A stretch of 32,673 nucleotides of DNA from Gemmatimonadota bacterium. GTDB lineage: Bacteria > Gemmatimonadota > Gemmatimonadetes > Palauibacterales > KS3-K002. A program made the position numbers and the translations under genes. The stretch covers positions 4,632,066-4,664,738 of the forward strand of contig CP070812.1 in assembly GCA_020344015.1 (NCBI GenBank). Direction: 5' to 3'. A model generated the notes under the pieces. It was given only the letters and a program-made list of their open reading frames with translations. It had not been told where the DNA came from and did no database searches. Of this stretch, positions 16,321 to 24,708 are shown in pieces. Each line of letters opens with the position of its first letter. Positions within the stretch are counted from its first letter, which is position 1.

Positions 16321-17028
16321 TTATTGTGCCGGCCCGATGACTTGGAGGTACGTCGACTGATCGAAAGCCTGGTTAATACTGGTGTTGAGGCGGCTCTCCG
16401 TGCCGGTTGCTGATCCACCCAACACGCCGTTCATCGCCGCCGTCCAGTAGATGGGGATTACCGAATCCTGGGCAACCTCGAAGGGGCTCGTCGGATCGAC
16501 CATGTCTACGTAGAGCGTGGCAGTTTTGAAGCGCGCCACGCCGCCGGAAGGCGGATAATACCACCCCCAACCGGGACCCCAGCCGGGTGGGTAGTATCCC
16601 CAGCCGGGCCACCAGCCCCAGTAGCACCACCAGCAGGGGGAGACCCAGCCAACCCAATTCTCGGAAGCCGTCACACTAACGAGGAAGATCACATCGGGCG
16701 GTGTCGCCACCGGATCCAGCGGTTCCGCGTAGCCGTAGCTCTCGATTCTCTGGCGGACCAGGGCCAGGATCTCCTGGTCGAAATCGCGCGAGACCGGCAG
16801 CTCGTCCTGATCTTCGGCCACCAGGTGGATTACCGTGTCCGGCATCGCGTACGTCTGGAAGCTGCCCCAGTCCGCATCGACGTCGAACAAGGTGGCCACC
16901 GTGTCGAACTCCGAGATCTCGGTCGGTTCGCCGGGATAGCAGGCGGCAAGCGCCAGGGCCAGCCCGAGGAGCACGACCGCCGGCTTAAAGGCTAGAAACC
17001 AAGCCCCGCCGTACCTTGTTTTCTGCAT
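16321..17028 (-). CDS. DUF4136-family lipoprotein with a tryptophan-packed insert
   Basis: A 235-residue lipoprotein: signal with lipobox LALAAC (Cys30), then the DUF4136 pattern (DWGSFQTYAMPD, IESYGYAE, PPDVIFLVSV, ATLYVDMVDPTS, NTSINQAFDQ), a family of envelope lipoproteins of unknown role. Residues 125-158 are extraordinary: eleven tryptophans with Gly, Pro, Tyr and a CWWC pair (VGWVSPCWWCYWGWWPGWG and more), inserted where other members carry a shorter loop. Such a stretch may bind membranes or glycans or stack on a barrel. GGAGGAG about 9 bases before the ATG fixes the start. First gene of an operon with the barrel gene 15 bases downstream. Confidence 0.83.
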   Translation of the reverse strand: MQKTRYGGAWFLAFKPAVVLLGLALALAACYPGEPTEISEFDTVATLFDVDADWGSFQTYAMPDTVIHLVAEDQDELPVSRDFDQEILALVRQRIESYGYAEPLDPVATPPDVIFLVSVTASENWVGWVSPCWWCYWGWWPGWGYYPPGWGPGWGWYYPPSGGVARFKTATLYVDMVDPTSPFEVAQDSVIPIYWTAAMNGVLGGSATGTESRLNTSINQAFDQSTYLQVIGPAQ

Positions 17029-17140
17029 GAGTACACTCCTCCTACAGGGTTAGTGCAAACGCCGAGGTGCTACATAGCTCCCCCGGCGCGTGATCGCGGT
17101 TCCCTCCAACCCCACTATTACCGCCCAGGGCGGAACTGCG

Positions 17141-17162
17141 GTATCCCACGTTGGTGGTATAC
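17141..17162. promoter_or_regulatory. Operator-like inverted repeat upstream of the DUF4136/barrel operon
   Basis: GTATCCCAC-GTTG-GTGGTATAC: two 9-base arms with one mismatch around four bases, about 113 bases before the minus-strand ATG at 17028. The size and two-turn layout fit a dimeric regulator site. No regulator gene lies nearby. The surrounding gap 17029-17243 contains no gene I can support. Confidence 0.4.
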
Positions 17163-17243
17163 GGGAAAACCGCGCCGGACTAAACATCTGTTCAGGTCGC
17201 CCAACTGTAACCAGGCGGACCGATCGCGCCAGGCTCCTGCGGG

Positions 17244-18269
17244 TCACCCTGACCCGGCGCGCTCCAGCTCTTCGTCGATCATCCCGGCAATCACCGAGTA
17301 CGGCGCGACGCCGCGCGGGACGGGGATCCCGTTCACGTAGACAGCCGGCGTCCCCTGCACGCCCACCCGGCTCCCCTCGAGGATGTCCTGCTGGACCCGC
17401 TCGGCATAGTGGGCCGAGTCGAGGCAGGTATCGAACCGTGCTCTATCGAGTCCCAGGCGGCCGGCCTTCTCCTTGAGCGACTCGACCTCGAGCCGGTCCT
17501 GTTCGGCGAACATCAGGTCGTGCATCTCCCAGAACCGATCCTGCTCGTAGGCGCAGAGCGAGGCCAGCGCCGCCGGGTAGGCGTTCGGGTGGGTGTTGAG
17601 CGGGAACTGTCGGTAGACGATACGCAGCCGATCGCCGTAGTTCTCCTTCAGTCGCTGCAGCGTTGGGAAGAACCTGGCGCAGTACGGGCATTCAAAATCG
17701 GAGAACTCCGTCAGCGTGACCGGCGCGCTCGCCGGGCCCTGGGCCGGTGCGCCGACGTTTCGCAGCTCCACCCGGAACGGCTCGAAGAGAACGACCACTT
17801 CCCTTTCCTGGCGCAGCCGCTGGATCAACTGGTTCACCCTCTGCTGGCGTCGCGTTCCCTCCAGATAGTCAACGATCTGCGGGTACAGTTCCTCCAAGCT
17901 CCGTCCGCCCAACGAGGCGGCGTTCCGATTGTACCACTCGGTGACCTCTTCCTCGGTCACCGGCTCGACGTCCTCCGTCTCGGCGGCGACAAGCTCGTCG
18001 GCCGTGACCCCCCGCGCCTCCGCTTCCGCAGCGAGCAGGCGATCGCGGACGAGCTGGTCGAGGTGCGTCGCAACCAACTGGTGCCGTTGGAGACGGTAAT
18101 CGTGCTCGAGCTGGGCGAGCTCGTTCGCGGCCAGCTCCTCGACGTCCGCCATCGTCACCGTATCGCCGTCGACCGTCGCCAAGGTCTCGGACCGGTCGGC
18201 CGCGCCACAGCCGGCAAGCCACAGTGCCCACGCGGCGAACATCGTTCTCCAGCGGCGACCGAGTATCAC
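17244..18269 (-). CDS. DsbA-like thiol-disulfide lipoprotein with SurA_N-like domain
   Basis: A lipoprotein of about 341 residues anchored by lipobox LWLAGC. An N-terminal helical region (VDGDTVTMADVEELAANELAQLE and on to about 115) resembles the chaperone domain of SurA/PpiD. A DsbA/thioredoxin_4 domain (about 175-335) carries CPYC (190-193) and the cis-proline in GTPAVYVNG (Pro304). It should oxidise, reduce or isomerise disulfides of exported proteins; this two-domain layout is known in delta-proteobacterial and Gemmatimonadota-type genomes. The frame is open to 18617. I chose GTG at 18269 because it yields a compact signal (ILGRRWRTMFAAWALWLAGC). ATG at 18296/18299 and ATG at 18242 (with GGAG upstream) are alternatives. 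Confidence 0.82.
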   Translation of the reverse strand: MILGRRWRTMFAAWALWLAGCGAADRSETLATVDGDTVTMADVEELAANELAQLEHDYRLQRHQLVATHLDQLVRDRLLAAEAEARGVTADELVAAETEDVEPVTEEEVTEWYNRNAASLGGRSLEELYPQIVDYLEGTRRQQRVNQLIQRLRQEREVVVLFEPFRVELRNVGAPAQGPASAPVTLTEFSDFECPYCARFFPTLQRLKENYGDRLRIVYRQFPLNTHPNAYPAALASLCAYEQDRFWEMHDLMFAEQDRLEVESLKEKAGRLGLDRARFDTCLDSAHYAERVQQDILEGSRVGVQGTPAVYVNGIPVPRGVAPYSVIAGMIDEELERAGSG

Positions 18270-18431
18270 ACGGCCTGAGAGTTCTTCTTTCAACATCATG
18301 CCCCACATGTGCTGTAATTCACGCGCCCCCCACCGGCCTATCGGGCTCGTGAGTTCGGGCACGCCAGAAACGCGGAAGGGCCCCAAGATGGTTCCAATCC
18401 GCCGGAAAGGCAACTTGGGCTCCCCGGCGAA

Positions 18432-18485
18432 CAAGAAAAAGCGGCCGTGCCCGGGGCCCGCTACGGCCGATGGGCACAGCCGCTT
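18432..18485 (-). terminator. Intrinsic terminator after the second DUF4136 gene
   Basis: Read on the minus strand, AAGCGGC-TGTGCCC pairs with GGGCAC-GGCCGCTT around a GC-rich loop and is followed by TTTTTCTTG. It starts 22 bases after the stop at 18508, so the DUF4136 gene above is a single transcription unit separate from the DsbA-like gene. Confidence 0.85.
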
Positions 18486-18507
18486 AGAACGTGGCGCTCT
18501 GGTATCG

Positions 18508-19059
18508 TCAGGACTGCGGCGGATACCTTTCGAGCATCTTGGCGACGACCTCGTTGATTCGCTGGTTCCTCTCCTCAGGCGATTGGCTCTCTCTGATCTC
18601 GGCCGTGGCCGTGCCACGCCAGACCAGCTCCCTGGCGCCCGCGTCGTAGACGTCCAGGATCAACGTGCCCTCCGTCCACTCGGTGGCCGTGGTGCGGGAG
18701 GTGGCCATGCCCGCGCCGCCGCGGTACCAGCCGCCGCCGTAGCCCCAGCCGGTGTGATATGTGGTGTAGTCGACGTTCTGCTGAGTCGTTACGACAAAGT
18801 TCAGAGCGAAGTCGGGCTGGCCACGCTCTATCTTTCGGTACCCCTTGGCGGCCATCTGCCCGTCGACGGCCTGCATGATGCGCCGCTCGCTCAGCTGGTC
18901 GACCCCCCGCGGATTAGGCCCAAGGTCCTCGCCCGGCTCGACCCATAAGTAGGTCTGGTAGCCCGCGAAGTCAGCCCCCGGATCGAAGTCGTAGTTGTAG
19001 CTAACCCCGGAACAGCCCGCCAGGGCCAGCAGGGCCGTAATTGCAAATGCACGCTCCAT
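18508..19059 (-). CDS. DUF4136-family lipoprotein
   Basis: A 183-residue lipoprotein: MERAFAITALLALAGC, lipobox LAGC at Cys16. The DUF4136 pattern follows: DFAGYQTYLWVEPGED, RIMQAVDGQMAAKGYRKI, QPDFALNFVV, GTLILDVYDAGARELVWRGTATAEI, ending in NEVVAKMLERYPP. A short Gly/Tyr/Trp-rich loop (TGWGYGGGWYRGGAG) sits at the same place as the much larger Trp-rich insert of the paralogue at 16321. The ATG at 19059 was preferred over an upstream GTG because GAGGAG lies 8 bases before it. Function unknown; predicted outer-membrane or periplasmic lipoprotein. Confidence 0.85.
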   Translation of the reverse strand: MERAFAITALLALAGCSGVSYNYDFDPGADFAGYQTYLWVEPGEDLGPNPRGVDQLSERRIMQAVDGQMAAKGYRKIERGQPDFALNFVVTTQQNVDYTTYHTGWGYGGGWYRGGAGMATSRTTATEWTEGTLILDVYDAGARELVWRGTATAEIRESQSPEERNQRINEVVAKMLERYPPQS

Positions 19060-19381
19060 TTCGAATCTCCTCACGCTCTACGGTTGACGTGGCAAACGCC
19101 GGATGCCCGCCGGGCGACCGGTCACCGCAATCCCTTTGTGATTTGTTTGCGACAAAGGTAATAGCCCCCTACCCCCTGGCAACCCCTTCCCCACTGGTAA
19201 CGCTCGAGACCGACACAAGTTTCCAAACAAAGGCTCAAGGGTCTCCAGGGGGGAACTCGGCAGCGGGCGAAGGGGTACCGAAAGCCCCCGCTCTTGAATT
19301 CTCCCCCGATCCGTGTATTAAACCAACGGGGCGCAGCTAGCGCGCCCTGCACGCCACTGCACCGCCACCCAGGAGCAAGCC
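19060..19381. promoter_or_regulatory. 322-bp divergent intergenic region with an inverted repeat
   Basis: This spacer must hold the promoters of the DUF4136 gene (minus) and the cyclase gene (plus). CCTTTGT (19133-19139) and ACAAAGG (19152-19158) are perfect inverted 7-mers 12 bases apart and could be a regulator site or hairpin. AGGAG at 19371-19375 is the ribosome site of the cyclase gene. No open frame here reads as protein, and no clear -35/-10 pair was found. Confidence 0.35.
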
Positions 19382-20611
19382 ATTCTCAGGAGGGTAGGCA
19401 CCTACGTCTGGCCGGAGGTACTGCTGCTGCTCGCAGCGGTGGCGCTGTTGTCGTGGCCGGGCGCGCGGGTGTGGCTCCACGATTTCGCCCCGGCCTACCC
19501 GGCGGTCTTCGTCGTCGGTGCGCTGCAGTGCTGGCGCTTCCAGCGCACCCGGCTGCTGTTCGCGATGATCGTTCTGGTCATGGCTGACCGCGTGCTCCTC
19601 CACTTCGCCGCAGGCGTCGACGCGGCGATTCCGCCGGGCAGCGTAGTGCTCAGCGCCGTGGCGCTGCTGCTGCCGCTTAATCTGATCGGCTTCGCCATGG
19701 TGCCCGAGCGGGGCGCATTTACACTGACTGGCCTGGTCCAGTGGACGGCGATCTTCGTCCAGCCGGCGCTGGTGATCCAGCTCGTCCGCTCGGGAGAGAC
19801 GTTGCCGGGCTTGCTCAACGCCACGCTGGTGGACCCCAGCTACTTCGCCTTCCTCAGGATACCGCAGCTGGCGATGCTCTTCTTCATCATCGCCTTCGTC
19901 GTACTGGTCTCACAGCTGATCTGGGAGCCGAGCGAAGAACGCAAAGCTTTGGTCTGGGCGCTGGTCGCCGGCTTCCTGGCGGTCAACACGGGGGAGGGTG
20001 GTCTCGATTCCACATCCTACTTCGCCACCTCGGCCCTAATGCTGGTCCTGGCGGTGATCGACGTGTCCTTCAGGCTGGCCTATCAAGACGCGCTGACCGC
20101 GCTGCCGACGCGTCGCGGCTTCAACGAGATGTTGGCCCAGATGGTGGGACACTACACGGTGGCGATGGTCGACGTCGACCACTTCAAGAGTTTCAATGAC
20201 CGTCACGGGCACGAGGTAGGCGACCAGGTGCTCAGAATGGTGGCGGCCGAGATCGGGAAGGTCGGCGGTGGCGGAAAGCCGTTCCGCTACGGCGGTGAGG
20301 AGTTCGCCATCATCTTCGACGGCAAGCGCGTCGAGGACGTCCAGCCGCACATCGAGAAGCTGCGTTCGACCATCGCCGGCAGGGTCTTCACGATCCGCGG
20401 CGCCTTTCGGCCCCGCAAGAAGCCCGACCAACCGAAAGAACCAAAGAAGCCCCGCAAGACCCTCAAGATCACGGTCAGCATAGGCGCCGCCGACAGCACC
20501 GACCCGAAGGAATCGTCGGAAGACGTCGTCAAGGCTGCCGACCAGTGCCTCTACCGCGCCAAAGAGACGGGGCGCAACAAGGTGTGGGTGCGGGCGCGGC
20601 CGCGGATCTAG
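19382..20611 (+). CDS. Membrane-bound diguanylate cyclase (GGDEF), probable AUU start
   Basis: Makes cyclic di-GMP from two GTP. About six to seven hydrophobic helices occupy the first 230 residues. The GGDEF domain follows: DALTALPTRRGFNE, the metal site DVDHFKSFNDRHGHEVGDQVL, and GGEEF in place of GGDEF, which is still competent. The inhibitory RxxD site is absent (GGGG instead). A Lys/Pro-rich insert (RPRKKPDQPKEPKKPRK) interrupts the domain before the final SIGAA strand. The first conventional start, GTG at 19439, would cut the first helix in half. ATT at 19382 is preceded by AGGAG with 6-base spacing and restores a proper N-terminus (ILRRVGTYVWPEVLLLLAAV). The stop shares the palindrome CTAG with the convergent gene. 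Confidence 0.85.
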   Translation: MLRRVGTYVWPEVLLLLAAVALLSWPGARVWLHDFAPAYPAVFVVGALQCWRFQRTRLLFAMIVLVMADRVLLHFAAGVDAAIPPGSVVLSAVALLLPLNLIGFAMVPERGAFTLTGLVQWTAIFVQPALVIQLVRSGETLPGLLNATLVDPSYFAFLRIPQLAMLFFIIAFVVLVSQLIWEPSEERKALVWALVAGFLAVNTGEGGLDSTSYFATSALMLVLAVIDVSFRLAYQDALTALPTRRGFNEMLAQMVGHYTVAMVDVDHFKSFNDRHGHEVGDQVLRMVAAEIGKVGGGGKPFRYGGEEFAIIFDGKRVEDVQPHIEKLRSTIAGRVFTIRGAFRPRKKPDQPKEPKKPRKTLKITVSIGAADSTDPKESSEDVVKAADQCLYRAKETGRNKVWVRARPRI

Positions 20612-22905
20612 GATGTTAGCTCGGCAAGCTTGGCGCGCGCCCGCTGCGCCGGCTTGAACGCCGGGTCGGCTTCGCTCCAAACGTCGAGTGCAGTGCGCAG
20701 GTGTTCAATAGCCGATTCCGTTTCCCCCATCTCCGCGCGCACGAGTGCCATCTCGTAGTGAGCAGTGGCGCTGTACGGCCGGACGGTCAGCGTCTTTTCG
20801 AGCTGCTTCTGCGCCTCTTCTAGATCACCCAGCGCCCGGTAACAGCGGCCGATCTCCTCATAGATCGACTCATCGGAGGGATTCAGCGCGAGGTCCTGTT
20901 CGTAGGACCGAATCGCTTCCTCGTATTCGCCGCGCATCTCGTGAATCCTGCCGCGGGCATAGTAGACGACCGGCATTAACGCGTTGAGCGAGAAAGCCTG
21001 GATGAACGACTCCACGCCCGCGAGCGCGGCCTCGGTGCTGTCCGGATCTTCCAACTCCAGGTAGATGCTGAGCTCACCCAACGGCACGAAGCTGTCCCAG
21101 GGTGGGGCGAGCTCGGCCCTCACTGCCTCGAGCGTCTCGTAAGCCTGATCCGCATGTCCCGCAGCGACGTGAATGCCGAGGGATCGGAACTCGGTCGCGA
21201 GCGTGACAAATGGCGGCACGAACTGTTGGCGCTGCTCCTGCGCCAGATCCACGTACTCGATCGCCTTTTCCAGCTGACCCCGCGACTCGTAGTAGGCGCG
21301 CAACCCTTCGTACGCTGCAGTGAGGTCCTGTGGAGTCGTTGCAACGGCGAGTGCCTCTTCCAGGTGAGCTAAGGCCCGCTCGAGATCCCCTAGGTCCCTC
21401 TCGACACTCGCCAGCCGAATCATCACGTCGACGTTAGTCGGATCGAGCAGTAGCGCCTTCTCATGGCTCTCCTTCGCCTGCTCGTGATTCCCAATGTTCG
21501 AATGCAGATCTCCGATCGATGTGAACGAAGCGTGGTCGTCGGGGAACTGCTCGGCGTAGGTCTCATAGTACTCGAGCGCTTCCTCGAACTTGCCTTGCGA
21601 CTCATAGATTCTACCGATTTGACGCAGTAGGTCGTATTGCTCCGGGTCGATCTCCAAGATCGCCACATATTGTTCTATGGCCTCATCCCTCTTGTCCTGA
21701 ATAACCAGGAGCTGGGCCAGCGCGGCCCGACCCTCGATGTCGTCCGGGTACAGCTCTACCCGCATCACGTAGATCGCCTGCGCCCCATCGTAATCCTGCC
21801 GCGTGAAGTAGTAGTCGGACTTGACGTCGAACTGTTCGAGCTCGGGCAGCCTGTAGATGTGCTGCATGGCCGCCTGAATCGGCGCGATCCCCTCTTGAAC
21901 GCGATTGGAGTAGGCGTAGACCTGAAACAGCGTGTGCTGCGCGCTGGCGTAGGTCGGATCCTCGGCCACCGCCTGCTCGAAGTGCGACGCGGCCATCCCC
22001 CAATCGCTGTCGAGCACGATGGAGGTGTAGCCGGCGACGGCGGATTGATAGGCGGCGAGCGAATAGGTCTGGATCTCCGAGACCGGTAGATCGTTCACCT
22101 CTTCCAGATGGCGTTCCGGCACCTCGAGCCCGCGCTTCAACTGGACCGATATCGAGTCGATGATCTCGAAGACTTCCGTACCGGTGAACGTGCGCTCGTC
22201 GATCGGCCTGCCGCGCTCCGCGTCGTGGAGGACCATCGTGACGGAGATCTCGCCGTCGCCGCCACCGATCGAACCTGTGGCAAACCGATTGACGTGGACG
22301 TCGGTTGCGATGTTCCTCATCAAGCTGGCGGGCATGCCGAGCCCGTCTGCGTACCCGGCCTCGCTCATCTGCTCGCGAAGCCTCAAACCGTCGATGGCGC
22401 CGACGAACATGTCCTGGCGGAGATCCGCGAAGACACCGAGCGGCATTCCGTACTGCAGCCAGTCGAGCGTCGAGTCGCCGGATGCGTTCTCGAACGGGAA
22501 CAGAACGACCTTCTTGCGAAACTCGCTCTTCGGGATGACGCGCTCGACGGTCTGACCCTCTTCGTCCGCCACGGTAACGGTCGTCGTCGCGGCGCCGAGG
22601 TCCTTGCCGGCGAACAGGAAGGCGACGAGCGCGACGCAGACCAACAGGTTCGTGGGGATACCTACCTTCTCGGGCATCGTCCACTCGTCGCGTCCCGGCG
22701 CTCCGTGGAAGTAGGCGAGTATCAGGACCGACGGGACCATGGAGAGGAGGATCACGATGCAGAGATCCACCAGGTAGGTGGAGAGGAGATAGCGGTCCAC
22801 CAGGAAGCCGACGGCTTCGACGATCGCCCACGAGATTCCCAGATAAATCCCCAGGATCTGGGGCACACGTCGCTTGAGGAGCTCCTTCAGGGCGGACGAG
22901 GGCAT
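20608..22905 (-). CDS. Membrane-anchored TPR protein with TolB/FlgO-like domain
   Basis: 765 residues. The start MPSSALKELLKRRVPQILGIYLG is the conserved N-terminus of TPR sensor proteins seen in several phyla. Three hydrophobic segments follow (about 13-35, 43-65, 84-100). A domain at about 130-280 (KKVVLFPFENASGDSTLDWLQYG, TDVHVNRFATGSI, ISVTMVLHDAERGRPIDERTF) resembles the TolB N-terminal/FlgO-like fold. About ten tetratricopeptide repeats run from 315 to the end (EQYDLLRQIGRIYESQGKFEEALEYYE, ESIYEEIGRCYRALGDLEEAQKQLE). TPRs bind protein partners, so a scaffold or sensor role is likely, but none is shown. GGGAG before the ATG supports the start. Convergent with the diguanylate cyclase, sharing CTAG. 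Confidence 0.83.
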   Translation of the reverse strand: MPSSALKELLKRRVPQILGIYLGISWAIVEAVGFLVDRYLLSTYLVDLCIVILLSMVPSVLILAYFHGAPGRDEWTMPEKVGIPTNLLVCVALVAFLFAGKDLGAATTTVTVADEEGQTVERVIPKSEFRKKVVLFPFENASGDSTLDWLQYGMPLGVFADLRQDMFVGAIDGLRLREQMSEAGYADGLGMPASLMRNIATDVHVNRFATGSIGGGDGEISVTMVLHDAERGRPIDERTFTGTEVFEIIDSISVQLKRGLEVPERHLEEVNDLPVSEIQTYSLAAYQSAVAGYTSIVLDSDWGMAASHFEQAVAEDPTYASAQHTLFQVYAYSNRVQEGIAPIQAAMQHIYRLPELEQFDVKSDYYFTRQDYDGAQAIYVMRVELYPDDIEGRAALAQLLVIQDKRDEAIEQYVAILEIDPEQYDLLRQIGRIYESQGKFEEALEYYETYAEQFPDDHASFTSIGDLHSNIGNHEQAKESHEKALLLDPTNVDVMIRLASVERDLGDLERALAHLEEALAVATTPQDLTAAYEGLRAYYESRGQLEKAIEYVDLAQEQRQQFVPPFVTLATEFRSLGIHVAAGHADQAYETLEAVRAELAPPWDSFVPLGELSIYLELEDPDSTEAALAGVESFIQAFSLNALMPVVYYARGRIHEMRGEYEEAIRSYEQDLALNPSDESIYEEIGRCYRALGDLEEAQKQLEKTLTVRPYSATAHYEMALVRAEMGETESAIEHLRTALDVWSEADPAFKPAQRARAKLAELTS

Positions 22906-23066
22906 CTTTCTTCTCCCGGTTTGAACGGTGCACAGCGCGCCCGGCCAGCGCAGGGCACAAGATGGGTCTGGGCGGACCGCGGATCAACCAGCCGCGCTCT
23001 TTACGCGCCGCGGCCCGGTCGGTAGAATCGAAGTCACACTGCCAGTTCTGACCGGGAGCGGCGACG

Positions 23067-24626
23067 ATGTTCAACAAGCGTCATCTCAGCAGCGCAGCTC
23101 TTTTTTTCGCGTTCGGCCTAGCCGTGACGGCGGGCTGTACGGGCGAGTCGGACTTCGACGTAGTCGAGGCGAGCATCGCGGAGATCCACGAGGCGATGCT
23201 CGACGGCCGGCTGACGGCGCGGCAGCTGGTGGAGCTCTACCTCGAGCGCATCGAGGCCTACGACAAGCAGGGTCCTTCGCTCAACGCGATAATCGCAATT
23301 AACCCCGATGCATTGGCCCGGGCGGACGAGCTCGATCGGCGGTTCCGAGAGTCGGGCTTCGTGGGACCGCTACACGGCATCCCGATAATCGTCAAAGACA
23401 ACTACGACACCCACGACCTGCAGACGACGGCGGGATCGGCGTCGCTGGCGAGCTCGATTCCACCGGACGATGCCTACCAGGTCAGAATGATCCGCGAGGC
23501 GGGCGCCATCGTGCTCGCCAAGTCGAATATGGCGGAGTTCGCATTCTCGCCGTACCACACGGTGGGCTCGATGCTGCCGGGTCACACGCGTAACCCATAC
23601 GCGCTGAACCGCGTGCCCGCCGGCTCGAGCGGCGGCACGGGCGCCGCGGTGGCGGCGAGTTTCGGCGCGGTGGGATTGGGGACGGACACCGGTAACTCGA
23701 TACGCGGGCCGTCGTCGCACAATAGCCTCGTCGGGATCCGCTCGACGATGGGGCTCACCAGCCGCGACGGCATCGTGCCGCTCTACCTCGACAGAGACAT
23801 AGGGGGCCCGATGGCGCGGAGCGTGGCCGATGCGGTTGCCGTGCTGGACGTCATCGCAGGGTTCGACCCGGCAGACGCGGTCACCGAAGGAGCTGTGGAG
23901 CACAAGGCCGACCGCTACGCCGACTACTTGAGGGAGGACGGACTGAACGGTGCGCGCATCGGAGTGGTACGGCAGATCTCGGACACCGAGACCGCCGACC
24001 CGGAGATCCTGGAGCGCTTCGAGGAAGCGCTGGGGGCGATGCGCCAGAGCGGGGCGGAGATCATCGACCCCGTTCACATTCCGGAACAGGACGAGATCCC
24101 ACTGGGGCAACGCTGGTGCCGTCGCTTCAAGCACGATATCGAGGAGTACCTGGCGAGCCTGGGAGCGGAGGCGCCGGTCGGCTCCCTGCAGGAGATCATT
24201 GAGTCGGGGAGCTACCATCCATCGATCCGCCGCAGCCTCGACTACTTCCAGGGTATCGAGGGCGCGCCGGATAACAACGCACAGTGCGAGCGGGCGCGGG
24301 GGAACTCGGAGCGGCTGCGTGCAGGAATGCGTCGCGCGCTGAGCGAGGGACGGCTCGACGCGCTGGTACACCCCACCTGGTCCAATCCGCCGCGTCTGAT
24401 CGGCGACCTGAACACGCCGGCCGGCGACAACAGCCAGTACCTGTCGCCGCACACTGGCTTCCCGGCGATCACCGTGCCGATGGGCTTCGTGCGCGACAGC
24501 CTCCCGGTGGGGTTGCAGATCATCGGCGACGCCTGGTCGGAGCCGACGCTCATCGCCATCGCCTACTCGTTCGAACAGGCGACGAAGCACCGGCGTCCGC
24601 CGCCCAGCACGCCGGCGCTACGCTAG
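23067..24626 (+). CDS. Exported amidase-signature lipoprotein
   Basis: A 519-residue amidase-signature enzyme (PF01425), which hydrolyses amides with a Ser-cisSer-Lys triad. I see Lys110 (IIVKDNYD), the cis-Ser in AGSSGGTGAA (Ser187), and the nucleophile position Ser211 in GTDTGNSIRGPSS, where the usual GGSIR has become GNSIR. C-terminal family features are present (HPTWSNPP, TGFPAITVPMGF, PVGLQIIGD). A signal peptide with lipobox VTAGC (Cys24) makes it an envelope lipoprotein, unusual for a family of mostly cytosolic enzymes. It is therefore more likely a peptide or amino-acid amidase than a GatA subunit. GGGAG 8 bases ahead fixes the ATG. Confidence 0.85.
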   Translation: MFNKRHLSSAALFFAFGLAVTAGCTGESDFDVVEASIAEIHEAMLDGRLTARQLVELYLERIEAYDKQGPSLNAIIAINPDALARADELDRRFRESGFVGPLHGIPIIVKDNYDTHDLQTTAGSASLASSIPPDDAYQVRMIREAGAIVLAKSNMAEFAFSPYHTVGSMLPGHTRNPYALNRVPAGSSGGTGAAVAASFGAVGLGTDTGNSIRGPSSHNSLVGIRSTMGLTSRDGIVPLYLDRDIGGPMARSVADAVAVLDVIAGFDPADAVTEGAVEHKADRYADYLREDGLNGARIGVVRQISDTETADPEILERFEEALGAMRQSGAEIIDPVHIPEQDEIPLGQRWCRRFKHDIEEYLASLGAEAPVGSLQEIIESGSYHPSIRRSLDYFQGIEGAPDNNAQCERARGNSERLRAGMRRALSEGRLDALVHPTWSNPPRLIGDLNTPAGDNSQYLSPHTGFPAITVPMGFVRDSLPVGLQIIGDAWSEPTLIAIAYSFEQATKHRRPPPSTPALR

Positions 24627-24674
24627 CTCCGCAATATCGTATTAGCAGGTTGTCGAATAAGGTCAGTGGAGTCA

Positions 24675-24708
24675 GGTCGGCGCCGGGGACCGCTCGCTCC
24701 GGCCGACC
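24675..24708. other. Stem-loop in the 234-bp gap after the amidase gene
   Basis: GGTCGG-CG-CCGG and CCGG-CCGACC form an interrupted 10-bp stem around a 12-base loop, about 50 bases past the amidase stop. No T-tract follows. The remaining gap 24627-24860 gave no open frame with recognisable protein character. Confidence 0.3.

Noticed and set aside
19083..19088. TTGACG as a -35 box for the cyclase gene
   Set aside because: No -10-like hexamer lies 16-18 bases downstream, and the distance to the gene is large.
21683..23077. A 464-codon minus-strand frame
   Set aside because: It overlaps the TPR gene in another frame, is extremely Arg-rich and has no fold-like pattern.
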